This document shows, in pieces, positions 44,282 to 54,933 of a DNA stretch of 64,000 nt (position 1 is its first letter; the number at the start of each line of letters is the position of its first letter). The DNA comes from Gemmatimonadota bacterium. GTDB lineage: Bacteria > Gemmatimonadota > Gemmatimonadetes > Longimicrobiales > Gaopeijiaceae. The notes under the pieces were generated by a model, which was not told the origin of the DNA, did no database searches, and worked only from the letters and a program-made list of their open reading frames with translations. Position numbers and translations under genes: made by a program. The stretch spans positions 115,222 through 179,221 of the forward strand of contig JAJDTB010000030.1 of the NCBI GenBank assembly GCA_022827345.1, written 5' to 3'.

Positions 44282-45052
44282 ATGAGACTGTACATCAACA
44301 TCGATCACATCGCGACGGTCCGGCAGGCCCGCATGACGGACGAACCCGATCCGGTGCGCGCGGCGGTGCTCGCGGAGCTCGGCGGCGCCGACGGGATCAC
44401 GATCCACCACCGCCAGGACGCGCGTCACATTTCGAAGCGCGACGTGGACCTCCTTGCCAGGACGGTGCGCACGGGGATCAACCTCGAGATCTCATCGAAC
44501 CCGGGAATGGTCGACCTGGCTCTGGCGACCCTGCCCATGCAGGTCACCCTGGTGCCGGAGAAGCGCGAGGAGGTGACGACCGAAGGCGGGTTGAACCTCA
44601 CCTCCGAGTCGGTGAGCCGGTCCGTGTCCGCGGCCCTCGAACGGCTGATGGACGCCGGAATCCGGACGTCGCTCTTCATCGATCCGGACCCGGTGTCGGT
44701 GGACCGGACGAAGGATCTGGGTGCTCACGCCGTAGAGCTCCATACAGGCGAGTACGCGAACGCAGCAGGCGACGAGGACCGGGCGGCGGAGCTCGGACGC
44801 CTCGAGGCCTCTGCCAGACGTGCCGATGCGGCGGGGCTGGCTGTGCACGCCGGCCATGGACTCACCTACGAGAACGTCGTTCCGGTGGCGGCGCTGCCGC
44901 TGGTGGAGGAGCTGAACATCGGCCACAGTGTGGTGTCGCGTTCCGTCTTCGTGGGCATCGAGCGCGCCGTGCGGGAGATGAAGGAGATCGTGATGGGCGC
45001 CCCGGCCCGAGCGCACCGGCCGGGCGAATGGGTTCCGCCCATCGGCTTCTGA
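44282..45052 (+). CDS. pdxJ: Pyridoxine 5'-phosphate synthase
   Basis: 256 residues. Condenses 1-deoxyxylulose-5-P with 3-amino-2-oxopropyl phosphate to give PNP. Hallmarks: LYINIDHIATVRQAR, GADGITIHHRQDARHI, NLEISSNPGMVDLAL, VTLVPEKREEVTTEGGL, VELHTGEYA, HAGHGLTYENV and ELNIGHSVVSRSVFVG. Length is normal. AGGAAG precedes the ATG. A 39-base gap from hflX fits a shared transcript. Confidence 0.97.
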   Translation: MRLYINIDHIATVRQARMTDEPDPVRAAVLAELGGADGITIHHRQDARHISKRDVDLLARTVRTGINLEISSNPGMVDLALATLPMQVTLVPEKREEVTTEGGLNLTSESVSRSVSAALERLMDAGIRTSLFIDPDPVSVDRTKDLGAHAVELHTGEYANAAGDEDRAAELGRLEASARRADAAGLAVHAGHGLTYENVVPVAALPLVEELNIGHSVVSRSVFVGIERAVREMKEIVMGAPARAHRPGEWVPPIGF

Positions 45053-45056
45053 CGCC

Positions 45057-46139
45057 ATGGGCAAGCGATGGGTGTCGCTCCTCGGCTTCGCCGTTGCGGC
45101 GTTCCTGATCTGGTGGCTGTTTCGCAACGAGGATCCGGCCGAGATCTGGAGTCACATGCGGAACGCCGATTTCGCGCTCCTCCTGCTTGCCGTCGCCGTC
45201 ACGACCGCGACGTTCCCGGTGCGTGCCGCCCGGTGGAAGTACTTCCTTGCCCCCGCACAGCCCGACACCCCGTTTCGCTCGCGCTTTGCCGCGGTGTGCA
45301 TCGGCTTCATGGCCAACAACCTCCTGCCGGCCCGCGTCGGGGAGGTCGCGCGCGCATACTCGTACAGCCGCCTGGAACCCGTGTCCGTCGCGACGGCGAT
45401 CGCCACGCTGGTGGTCGAGCGCTTTGTGGACGGAGTGGCCATTCTCCTCCTTCTGGTGGTTGCCCTGTTGAGTCCCGATTTCCCCTCCGGTGCGCTGCCG
45501 GAAGGACTGGTGGCCGGAATACAGGGGATTTCACTGGTGCTCTCGGCCGTGCTGGCCGCCGCGCTGATCCTTGTGGTCTTTCCGCGGGTAAGCCTCGGTC
45601 TCACAGGGCGGTTGGCCCACGCGCTGCTGCCATCCGGGATCGCGCGCGTGGTGGTCGACTTCGCGGAGAACATCGTGACGGGACTGGCATCGTTGCGCGG
45701 CTGGCGCCTCATGCTGCCGGCCTTCGCCTGGAGTCTGGGCCTGTGGGCGCTGCAGTCGCTTTCGTTCTGGATCGGATTCTTCGCCTTCGGGATCGAGCTG
45801 CCCTACACGGCTGCCCTTCTCACCAACGCGGCCATCGCGTTTGCGGTCGCGATTCCGTCGGCGCCGGGATACGTGGGCACCTTCCACGCGGGCGCGAGCC
45901 TGGCGCTGACGAGCGTCTACGGCGTCGCTGCGGCCCCCGCAAAGAGCTTCGCCGTCGGATGGCACTTCGGGAGCTTCCTCCCCATCACCCTCATGGGGCT
46001 GTGGTACGCGAGGCGAATCGGGCTGTCCCTGAAGCATCTGAGCAGCGAGGGCCGGTCCCCGCAGCAAGTGGCCGATCCCGCCGGGGACGGGACCCCGCAG
46101 CGAACGGCCGACTCCGCCGGGGACGGAGGTCCGCGATGA
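45057..46139 (+). CDS. Flippase-like / lysylphosphatidylglycerol synthase transmembrane-domain protein (UPF0104)
   Basis: 360 residues with about eight transmembrane helices. ARWKYFLAP, CIGFMANNLLPARVGEVARAYSYSRLE and SAPGYVGTFHAGASLALTSVYGV are the conserved segments of this family, which includes AglD-like and MprF flippase-like membrane domains. No soluble synthase domain is attached. The C-terminus has a small repeat (two copies of a D-x-AGDG-type phrase). It may move a lipid-linked substrate across the membrane; no substrate can be named. Overlaps ispE (ATGA). Confidence 0.82.
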   Translation: MGKRWVSLLGFAVAAFLIWWLFRNEDPAEIWSHMRNADFALLLLAVAVTTATFPVRAARWKYFLAPAQPDTPFRSRFAAVCIGFMANNLLPARVGEVARAYSYSRLEPVSVATAIATLVVERFVDGVAILLLLVVALLSPDFPSGALPEGLVAGIQGISLVLSAVLAAALILVVFPRVSLGLTGRLAHALLPSGIARVVVDFAENIVTGLASLRGWRLMLPAFAWSLGLWALQSLSFWIGFFAFGIELPYTAALLTNAAIAFAVAIPSAPGYVGTFHAGASLALTSVYGVAAAPAKSFAVGWHFGSFLPITLMGLWYARRIGLSLKHLSSEGRSPQQVADPAGDGTPQRTADSAGDGGPR

Positions 46140-47170
46140 CCACCACGATGACCTCCGTGTCCGTGGCGTGTCCCGCCAAGGTAAACCTCTTCCTCCGCAT
46201 CCTAGCTCGCGAGGACTCCGGCTACCACCAGATCGAGACGCTGTTTCAGGCAGTGGGACTCTTCGATCGCGTGGCCGCGCGGGCGGGCCCGAGGGGGATC
46301 TCCCTCTCCGTCGACAGGGCCGCGCCCGCTCCCGGCGCGGGGGACATCATCGGAGACCTCGGCCATCCCGACACCAACACGGTGCTGACGGGGGCCCGGG
46401 CCTTCTTCGCCGTCACCGGCATCGAACCGGCGGTGTCGCTGGTCCTGACCAAGAGAATCCCGGCCGGCACCGGGCTGGGGGGAGGGTCCTCGGATGCCGC
46501 GGGCGCGCTGATCGCCCTGAACGCCCTCCACGGATCGCCGCTTGGCCGCCAGGAGCTCGTGGAAACCGGAGGCCGGATCGGCTCGGATATCCCGTTCTTC
46601 TGTGCCCGGCACCCGACCGCTCTGGCGTGGGGAAGGGGGGACCGACTGCTGCCACGTCTCTCTCTTCCGGCAGCCCACGCCGTCCTCGCGGTCCCGCGGG
46701 ACCGCGTGTCCACCGCGGCCGCCTATGGTGAGGCATCCGCCGGACTGACCCTGCCGGCCCGGTCCGCGCTGCTCCACGGGCTGGAGGCGTCCGATTGGCG
46801 CAGACTCGGTGCCTTCCAGTCCAACGACTTCGAGCGGGTGGCCTTCCGCCGGCACCCGCGACTCCGCGAGGTCCGGGATATCCTGGAGCGCGAGGGCGCC
46901 CTGATCGCGCGCCTGACCGGGAGCGGCTCGGCCGTCTACGGGATCTTCGCCGGTGAGGACGCTGCTCACGCGGCTGCCCGCCGCGTCGGGGAGAACGATG
47001 GCGTCGTTGCGGCTCTGGTAGTGCCGACGCTTACCGCCATGCCGAAACCCGTTCCGGACGCGGGCGCGCAGGACGACGCGCCGCCGCCTTCAACCGCCTC
47101 CGGCAATCGCGCTACGATTCGTGCAGGAAGGTGCCGCGGCGAGCAGCCCCGCACTTGGCCCGTCGTCTAA
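46136..47170 (+). CDS. ispE: 4-diphosphocytidyl-2-C-methyl-D-erythritol kinase
   Basis: 344 residues. GHMP kinase of the MEP isoprenoid pathway. CPAKVNLFLRILARE is the N-terminal signature, PAGTGLGGGSSDAAGAL the ATP loop, and ARLTGSGSAVYGIF the C-terminal motif. About 45 extra residues after the family's usual end (from about TAMPKPVPD) are low-complexity, and the stop codon lies inside the tRNA-Gln gene, so the last 15 bases of the coding region are shared with the tRNA. A tRNA promoter is embedded in the extension. Confidence 0.95.
   Translation: MTTTMTSVSVACPAKVNLFLRILAREDSGYHQIETLFQAVGLFDRVAARAGPRGISLSVDRAAPAPGAGDIIGDLGHPDTNTVLTGARAFFAVTGIEPAVSLVLTKRIPAGTGLGGGSSDAAGALIALNALHGSPLGRQELVETGGRIGSDIPFFCARHPTALAWGRGDRLLPRLSLPAAHAVLAVPRDRVSTAAAYGEASAGLTLPARSALLHGLEASDWRRLGAFQSNDFERVAFRRHPRLREVRDILEREGALIARLTGSGSAVYGIFAGEDAAHAAARRVGENDGVVAALVVPTLTAMPKPVPDAGAQDDAPPPSTASGNRATIRAGRCRGEQPRTWPVV
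47089..47118 (+). promoter_or_regulatory. Predicted promoter for tRNA-Gln, inside the ispE coding region
   Basis: TTCAAC, an 18-base spacer, then TACGAT, about 38 bases before the tRNA. Confidence 0.4.
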
Positions 47171-47226
47171 TGGCAGGACACCGGTCTTTGGAACCGGCGG
47201 TGGTGGTTCGAATCCACCCGGGCCAA
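47156..47226 (+). tRNA. tRNA-Gln (anticodon TTG)
   Basis: Cloverleaf folds by eye. Acceptor TGGCCCG (47156-47162) pairs with CGGGCCA (47219-47225), discriminator A at 47226. The anticodon loop is CTTTGGA with anticodon TTG, flanked by CCGGT/ACCGG. The T arm is GGTGG-TTCGAAT-CCACC (47202-47218). The CCA end is not encoded (CTG follows). About 71 bases, slightly short because of a small D loop. The 5' end overlaps the ispE stop region. Confidence 0.93.
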
Positions 47227-47243
47227 CTGTCCACCCGGTCCGC

Positions 47244-47636
47244 TCAGTACCCCTCGTCCCACGGGTCCCGCCTGGCGCGCATCTCGGACGCCTTGCGCTC
47301 CACGAGGTCCTCGAACCGGTCGAGGAGATCGTCCGCCTCCCCGCCCGGAAGCTGAATCCGGTCCCCCCAGCCATCTTCGTGCGCGATCCCCTTCATCCTG
47401 TGAAGGTCCAGCCAGCTCTCGAAACGCTTGCTGAGCCGCACCACCCCGTAGAAGAGACCGAACCTCCCGCCGCGCCCGATCACCAGGTCGACCACGATGG
47501 CGACAATCGAGAGATTGATCGCGACCACGTCCCTCAACCCGTCCGCCGCGAGCTTGAGCTGGAAGACGATGAAGTCACGGAGGACCAATCCCCGGTCCGC
47601 CGGGACGGGAAGCTGACTGTCGTGGGAGCTGGACAT
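47244..47636 (-). CDS. Small membrane-associated protein of unknown function
   Basis: 130 residues: a soluble lead, one hydrophobic helix (about 37-53, VVAINLSIVAIVVDLVIG), then a charged helical tail (ADDLLDRFEDLVERKASEMRARRD). No family recognised. It runs toward the tRNA-Gln gene on the opposite strand and is divergent from the next uncharacterised gene, with which it may share regulation. Confidence 0.6.
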   Translation of the reverse strand: MSSSHDSQLPVPADRGLVLRDFIVFQLKLAADGLRDVVAINLSIVAIVVDLVIGRGGRFGLFYGVVRLSKRFESWLDLHRMKGIAHEDGWGDRIQLPGGEADDLLDRFEDLVERKASEMRARRDPWDEGY

Positions 47637-47762
47637 GCTGGGGACTCCGTGTCAGAGCGCTCGGGCAGGCGCGGCGTGAATGCCGGCTGGTCGGGGCAGG
47701 ACCTCCTGTTGCCAGACGGAACGCCCGACTCCAACCTATAGTGCAACCCGGAGCAGCCAACC
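47637..47762. promoter_or_regulatory. Divergent intergenic region between two uncharacterised genes
   Basis: 126 bases. CCTATAGTG near 47738 is AT-richer, but I cannot assign a clear promoter pair. Confidence 0.3.
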
Positions 47763-49481
47763 ATGATGATCTTCGAGGCGACCCTCGGCGCCGCCCTGCC
47801 GGTGCTGTTGACTGGTGCGCTCGAAGTGGTGCCCCAGCTCCACCCCGATTCCAGCGAGGTCCACGACCGCGCGCGCAGCCTGCAGGTGCGATTCGAGCGG
47901 CGTCGTCTGCGCGAACTGCCGCGCACGCTGGGCGGCGGAAGGCACGAGTGCGACGAGATCATCGGGCGGCTGTGCGTCTGGGACGACGATGACGAGGACT
48001 GGGAACCACGCGACGAGCCGGAAGCCATCGGCGAGGCGCGCGCCGAGTTCCTGGCCGCCCTGGATTCGCTGGCAAGCCTGATCCCCGGCGATCACTGGAT
48101 CTTCGGTCAGCGGATCCGATACCTGGTCGAGGCCACGCGGTTCGACGACGCCGACATCCTCGCCCGCCGCTGCGGATTGCCCGAGCGGTGGCGATGCGAC
48201 GCCTACCTCGGCTATGTCCTGCACAACATGGAGGAAGTCGAGGCAGCCGAGAGCGCCTTCCAGGCAGCTCTCGGAGCAATGCCTCCCGGCACCCGCGGCG
48301 AATGGACCGACCCCGCGCCGGTCCTGGACGGCCGGCTGCTGGACTGGCTCCGTGAACAACCGGATTCCGCAAGCGCGGCGGACCGCCTCTGGATGCTGGC
48401 CGACCCGCTGTTCCTGGCCTCGGGCAACGACAGATGGACCGCCCACCTGGCGCGCCGGGTTTACGCGATGAGCTCGGAGCGCGCGCGGAATCCCCACCAG
48501 ATGATGTGGGGTCGCGATCTGGCCGAGGCGGCCGTCCGGTACGGGTGGCCGGTGGCGTGGGAGCGGTCGTGGCCGAGTGTCGGCCAGCAATCCTTCAGGG
48601 TCACGGGGCGGGATCAGCCGGCTTCGTTCCGCACCTTCCCGCCCCGGAGGGTACTCGGGCTTGAGGGCGAGGATGCCGCCGCCTGGGAGATACCCGAAGG
48701 GCACACCCGCAGCGTCCATCTGCCGCCCTTTCTCGACACGCTGGCCCCGGTCGACGGCCAGGTGGGACGGTTCTGGCGGCGTGACGGGGTCATCGTCGCC
48801 GGAGCCTGGACTCCCCCCGACCCGCTGACGGTCGACAGCGTACTTGCCAGCCCCCCGCTTCTGCATGCGGGACTTTTCGTGGAGCAGGACGGCGTCATCG
48901 CGATGGACGTGCGGGCCGAAGCGGCGGCGGCAGGGACGTTACGGCTGTCGGGCCGGGTACCGTGGGCGGAGTGGGGCATTGTGAGCTTCGAGGCGTGGGC
49001 GCCCGATATCCGCCGGGCGTACCGGCTGCGCACGGGGGTCGGACTGCGGCGAGTGCCCCCGGATGTGCTCTCCATCTCGGACCTGATGCTCCTGGACGGA
49101 TCGGCCGAGCCCGCCAGCTTCGACGACATGCAGGCCGCGCTGCGAGGTTCGACCGAGGTGGGCGCCGGCGAATCCGTCGGCGTGGCTCTCGAGGTATACG
49201 GCCTGGGGTTCCGTTCCGAGGTGGTGGGCTTCAACGCCTGGGTCGAAAGGAAGGGCGAGGGGGTCCTGACGCGTGCCGTGCGCTGGCTCGGGATCGGAGG
49301 TCCGAAGGAAGAGGTGTCCGTGGCGTGGGAGGAGCCGGGTCCCGACCGGCCGAGCCCGCACTTCCGGGCCTTCCGGATCAGCCTGCCGGAGCTGGACTCC
49401 GGCGAATACGATGTCGTGGTCGAGGTGTCGGTGGCGGGCCGCGCTCCCCTGGCGGGCAGACGGAGCTTCACCATCCGGTAG
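47763..49481 (+). CDS. Uncharacterised 572-residue protein with helical-repeat and beta-rich halves
   Basis: The N-terminus has a moderately hydrophobic segment (about 7-22) that could be a weak signal peptide. Residues about 30-200 are helical; RRCGLPERWRCDAYLGYVLHNMEEVEAAESAFQAAL looks like a TPR unit. A conserved-looking block follows (MLADPLFLASGNDRWTAHL, MMWGRDLAEAAVRYGWPVAWER), then a beta-rich C-terminal half (about 380-570). I do not recognise a named family; the middle block recalls secreted repeat proteins of Gemmatimonadota and Bacteroidota with a G-W motif. Its stop is close to the prs promoter. Function unknown. Confidence 0.7.
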   Translation: MMIFEATLGAALPVLLTGALEVVPQLHPDSSEVHDRARSLQVRFERRRLRELPRTLGGGRHECDEIIGRLCVWDDDDEDWEPRDEPEAIGEARAEFLAALDSLASLIPGDHWIFGQRIRYLVEATRFDDADILARRCGLPERWRCDAYLGYVLHNMEEVEAAESAFQAALGAMPPGTRGEWTDPAPVLDGRLLDWLREQPDSASAADRLWMLADPLFLASGNDRWTAHLARRVYAMSSERARNPHQMMWGRDLAEAAVRYGWPVAWERSWPSVGQQSFRVTGRDQPASFRTFPPRRVLGLEGEDAAAWEIPEGHTRSVHLPPFLDTLAPVDGQVGRFWRRDGVIVAGAWTPPDPLTVDSVLASPPLLHAGLFVEQDGVIAMDVRAEAAAAGTLRLSGRVPWAEWGIVSFEAWAPDIRRAYRLRTGVGLRRVPPDVLSISDLMLLDGSAEPASFDDMQAALRGSTEVGAGESVGVALEVYGLGFRSEVVGFNAWVERKGEGVLTRAVRWLGIGGPKEEVSVAWEEPGPDRPSPHFRAFRISLPELDSGEYDVVVEVSVAGRAPLAGRRSFTIR

Positions 49482-49509
49482 CAGCGCCCACAACACCGTC
49501 CCGATTTGC

Positions 49510-49515
49510 TATACT
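49510..49515 (+). promoter_or_regulatory. Predicted -10 element for prs
   Basis: TATACT inside TGCTATACTATACGG, the most AT-rich spot in this 80-base gap. No clear -35 at 16-18 bases; the element could be an extended -10 promoter (TGC upstream). Confidence 0.45.
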
Positions 49516-49561
49516 ATACGGCTGTCACCGAATCGATACGTTCAACCCACCACGATCGGTC

Positions 49562-50551
49562 ATGGAAGCATCCATCGGGCCAAGTCCCCTTCTCCTCCTC
49601 GCCGGGCGGGCCAACCGGCCGCTGGCCGGAGAGATCGCCGACAACCTCGGCACCACGGCGGACGGAGTCACCATCTACAACTTCGCGGATGGCGAGATCT
49701 TCGTGCGCATCGACGAGAACGCGCGGGGACGGGACGTGTTCATCGTGCAGCCGACGGTGGCCAACGCCGACAACATCATGGAGCTGCTGCTCCTGATCGA
49801 CGCGGCGAAGCGGGCGTCGGCGGCGCGGGTCACCGCCGTGATTCCGTACTTCGGCTACGGGCGCCAGGACCGCAAGGACCAGCCGCGCGTCTCGATCGGG
49901 GCCAAGCTGACGGCCAACCTGATCGTGGCGGCCGGGGCGGACCGGGTGGTGAGCATCGACTTTCACCAGCACCAGATCCAGGGATTCTTCGACATCCCGG
50001 TCGACCATCTGTACGCGGCGCCCGTCTTCACCAGCTACTTTCGGCAGAAGCGGTTCACGGACCTGGTCGTGGTCGCGCCCGACGTCGGCTCGGCCAAGAT
50101 GGCCCGCGGATTCGCGAAGCGCCTCAGCGCGTCCTTCGCCATCATCGACAAGCGCAGACCTTTCGCGAACGTTTCGGAAGTGCTGAACGTCGTGGGCGAC
50201 GTCGCCGGCCGCACCTGCCTCATCACCGACGACATGATCGACACCGGGGGAACGATTGCCGAGGCCGTCAACGCGCTCATGGAAAGGGGCGCGAGGCGGG
50301 TCTACGTCGGAGCCACCCACGCCCTGCTGTCGCGCGAGGCCGTGGCCAAACTCTCCGCGACCCCTCTGGTGGAGCTTGTCGTGACCAACACGATCCACGT
50401 GCCCGAGGAAAAGCGCTTCGACCGCCTGACCGTGCTGTCGGTGGCCGATCTGCTGTCCAGGGCCATCACCTACATACACTCCAACGCATCGGTCAGCAAG
50501 CTGTTCGAACTCACGAATCAGTACGGGCCGCCGAAGGTGGTCGCAGGCTGA
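49562..50551 (+). CDS. prs: Ribose-phosphate pyrophosphokinase (PRPP synthetase)
   Basis: 329 residues. Makes PRPP from ribose-5-P and ATP for nucleotides, His and Trp. GEIFVRIDENARGRDVFIVQ, IPYFGYGRQDRKDQPRVSIGAKLTA, IDFHQHQIQGFFDIPVDHL and the PRPP loop LITDDMIDTGGTIAEA are all present. The C-terminus (after about 313) is slightly extended. ATG 49562; the gene leads the prs-rplY-pth block. Confidence 0.97.
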   Translation: MEASIGPSPLLLLAGRANRPLAGEIADNLGTTADGVTIYNFADGEIFVRIDENARGRDVFIVQPTVANADNIMELLLLIDAAKRASAARVTAVIPYFGYGRQDRKDQPRVSIGAKLTANLIVAAGADRVVSIDFHQHQIQGFFDIPVDHLYAAPVFTSYFRQKRFTDLVVVAPDVGSAKMARGFAKRLSASFAIIDKRRPFANVSEVLNVVGDVAGRTCLITDDMIDTGGTIAEAVNALMERGARRVYVGATHALLSREAVAKLSATPLVELVVTNTIHVPEEKRFDRLTVLSVADLLSRAITYIHSNASVSKLFELTNQYGPPKVVAG

Positions 50552-50585
50552 CCGCGGCGTCTCGCTGAGATACCGGAACTGTCCC

Positions 50586-50906
50586 ATGGAAGCAAAGCTG
50601 AATCTCGAAACCCGCAAGCAAGCTGGAAAAGGAGTTGCCCGCCGACTCAGGCGCGCCGGCCGCGTGCCGGGGGTCATCTATGGAGGCGGGGGCGAGACCG
50701 TGCTGGTCTCCATGGAGGCCCTCGAAGCGGTGAATCTTCTCCAGTCGATCTCCCTCGACGACACGGTCCTGACCCTCAACCTCGACGGCGGCGCAAGCGA
50801 GCAGGCCGTGGTGCAGGACGTTCAGGCGCACCCGTACCGCACCGAACTCCTGCACGTCGACTTCCTCCGCGTCCAGGACGCGGGATCCGGCGGGGACAAC
50901 GGTTGA
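50586..50906 (+). CDS. rplY: Ribosomal protein bL25 (short form)
   Basis: 106 residues. Binds 5S rRNA in the large subunit. LNLETRKQAGKGVARRLRRAGRVPGVIYGGG is the family start, and VVQDVQAHPYRTELLHVDFLRV closes the 5S-binding domain. The C-terminal beta domain found in the long Ctc form of many non-gammaproteobacteria is absent, leaving a short Gly/Asp tail. It overlaps pth by 4 bases (TTGA), the usual rplY-pth arrangement. Confidence 0.93.
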   Translation: MEAKLNLETRKQAGKGVARRLRRAGRVPGVIYGGGGETVLVSMEALEAVNLLQSISLDDTVLTLNLDGGASEQAVVQDVQAHPYRTELLHVDFLRVQDAGSGGDNG

Positions 50907-51511
50907 CGGCTGGAGGGGAAGCGGAGTGCCGCGCCCCCGAAGTTCGAACGAAGGTGGTGGTGGGGCTGGGAAACCCGGGGCCCGAATACGATGAGACCCG
51001 TCACAACGTCGGCTGGTGGGTGGTTGACCGCTTCGCGTACGACCATGACTTCGAGCCCTTCTCGCGCCGCGCGAAAAGGCTGGAGACCGGGCGCGAGGTG
51101 GGCGGACGCGCCATCCTCCTGGTCAAGCCGCGGACCTACATGAACCGCAGCGGACTGGCCCTCACCACCCTGTGGCGGATGGACGGATTCGAAGTGGAAG
51201 ACGACCTGCTGGTCGTGACGGACGATGCCAACCTCGACGTGGGCCGGGTTCGCTTCCGTCCCGGGGGCGGCGCGGGCGGCCACAACGGACTCAAGTCGGT
51301 CACCGGGATACTCGGAACCAATGCGTACGCCCGTCTCCGCATCGGCGTGGGGACGGTCCCTCCCGGCGTGGACCTCTCCGACTGGGTGCTTTCGGCAATG
51401 CCGGCCGAGGACGAGGACCGCATCATCGAGATGTTGCCCGAACTCAGCGAGGCTGTGGGCGTGTGGGCCGACGAGGGCGTCCAGGTTGCGATGAACAGAT
51501 TCAACAGATGA
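50903..51511 (+). CDS. pth: Peptidyl-tRNA hydrolase
   Basis: 202 residues from TTG 50903, which overlaps the rplY stop. Releases peptides from peptidyl-t[28 protein letters not shown] carries the Asn and catalytic His, [12 protein letters not shown] the second Asn site, [19 protein letters not shown] the Asp, and GGHNGLKSV the third Asn. A start a little downstream would remove only the non-conserved first 15 residues. Confidence 0.96.
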   Translation: MTAGGEAECRAPEVRTKVVVGLGNPGPEYDETRHNVGWWVVDRFAYDHDFEPFSRRAKRLETGREVGGRAILLVKPRTYMNRSGLALTTLWRMDGFEVEDDLLVVTDDANLDVGRVRFRPGGGAGGHNGLKSVTGILGTNAYARLRIGVGTVPPGVDLSDWVLSAMPAEDEDRIIEMLPELSEAVGVWADEGVQVAMNRFNR

Positions 51512-51560
51512 TGAGAAGACACATCCGTTCCATTCCCCGACAGAGGAAGCCGAAGACGTT

Positions 51561-53618
<2,058 letters not shown>

Positions 53619-53658
53619 GCACCATTTCACCCGACGCATTCCTCCCGGGAGGCCTGAC

Positions 53659-54885
53659 GTGACCGCTTCCAGATCCGCGTCCTTCGAGGGCGCCATCGCA
53701 TTCGCGCAGGACCTCATCCGCATCCCGTCGCTGCCCGGCGAGGAAGGCGAGCTCACCCGCCGCGTCGTTGCCGAAATGGAGCAGCTCGGCTACGACGAAG
53801 TGCGCACCGACGGGCTGGGCAACGTCGTCGGGATCGTGCGGGGCGGCTCAGGTCCCACCGTCATGCTCAGCGCTCACCTCGACATGGTGGCGGAGGGGGA
53901 TCCTGACGAGTGGGAATACCCGCCCTTCGACGGCGTCATCGCCGAAGGGTGTCTGCACGGCCGCGGCGCCATGGACATCAAGGGCCCCCTCGCGCTGCAG
54001 ACGCACGTGGCCGCGGCGCTCCGGGGCAGGGCACCGGGCGACATCATCGTCGCCCATCCCGTCTACGAGGAGCGGGGCGGGTGGGGGATGGACCACCTGA
54101 CCCGTCCCGACGGGGGATTGCGCCCCGACCTGGTCATCATCGGCGAGTCGACGCAGGGCGACATCGCAATCGGCCACCGGGGCCGCGCCGAGATCGAGAT
54201 CGTCGGCACGGGCCTGGCGGGTCACGCATCGGCCCCCGACCGCGCCCGCAACGCCCTCGACCTGGTGCCCCCGATCCTTGCGGGCGTGGCCGACCTCGCC
54301 GCGAACCAGGACTGCGACGACGTCCTGGGCCCCGCCTCGGTCGTCGCGACCGGGGTGGACGCGGTCCCGGCCAGCCTCAACGTGATCCCGGACAGGGTCA
54401 CGGTCACCCTGGACTGGCGGATCCTGCCCGTCGACACGGAAGAGAGCCTCGTCGCCCGCGTGCGGGACGCGGTGGGGCCGCACCTCCGCCGCTTCGATGC
54501 CGAAGACGGAGGCGGGCGCGGAGCCGCCGTTGAAGTTCGGATGGCCACACAGCTCCAGCGTGCCTACACGGGCGTCGAGGAAGAGCGCCGCATCCTCAGC
54601 CCGGGCTTCCTCATGGACCCCGGCCACCCCGTCGTCACCGCCGCCGCCGATGCGGTCGGCAAGCGCGTCGGCCGCGGCCCTGCCCGCGTGCGCCCATGGG
54701 TATTCGCGACCGATGGCGGGTGGACCTGCGGCGTGCGGGGCATCCCCACCATCGGCTTTGCCCCCGGTGAAGAGCGCTACGCGCACACCAACACCGAACG
54801 CCTGGACCTCGACGAGGCACGCTGGGGCTACGGCAAGTACCTGGACCTCGTTCCGGCTGTTCAGCAGGCGGCCGTGGGCGGCTAG
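53659..54885 (+). CDS. M20-family metallopeptidase (ArgE/DapE/ACY1 type)
   Basis: 408 residues. Zinc ligands in VMLSAHLDMVAEG (His and adjacent Asp), CLHGRGAMDIKGPLALQ, EERGGWG, and a late HTNTERL. IPSLPGEEGE and IGHRGRAEIEIVGTGLAGHASAPD (start of the lid domain) are typical of M20 enzymes such as acetylornithine deacetylase, DapE or YgeY-like hydrolases. The exact substrate cannot be told. GTG 53659 has GGGAGG 6 bases upstream. It ends tail-to-tail with the aldolase-like gene. Confidence 0.88.
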   Translation: MTASRSASFEGAIAFAQDLIRIPSLPGEEGELTRRVVAEMEQLGYDEVRTDGLGNVVGIVRGGSGPTVMLSAHLDMVAEGDPDEWEYPPFDGVIAEGCLHGRGAMDIKGPLALQTHVAAALRGRAPGDIIVAHPVYEERGGWGMDHLTRPDGGLRPDLVIIGESTQGDIAIGHRGRAEIEIVGTGLAGHASAPDRARNALDLVPPILAGVADLAANQDCDDVLGPASVVATGVDAVPASLNVIPDRVTVTLDWRILPVDTEESLVARVRDAVGPHLRRFDAEDGGGRGAAVEVRMATQLQRAYTGVEEERRILSPGFLMDPGHPVVTAAADAVGKRVGRGPARVRPWVFATDGGWTCGVRGIPTIGFAPGEERYAHTNTERLDLDEARWGYGKYLDLVPAVQQAAVGG

Positions 54886-54904
54886 CGCTGGCACACGGCT
54901 CTTC

Positions 54905-54933
54905 GGCCTTCTTCAGGCCCCGCCCGCGGGCGG
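54905..54933. terminator. Paired hairpins between converging genes
   Basis: GGCCT-TCTTC-AGGCC (54905-54919), then a perfect 14-base palindrome CCGCCCGCGGGCGG (54920-54933), filling the gap between two convergent genes. No T-run follows, so intrinsic termination is only a possibility. Confidence 0.35.
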
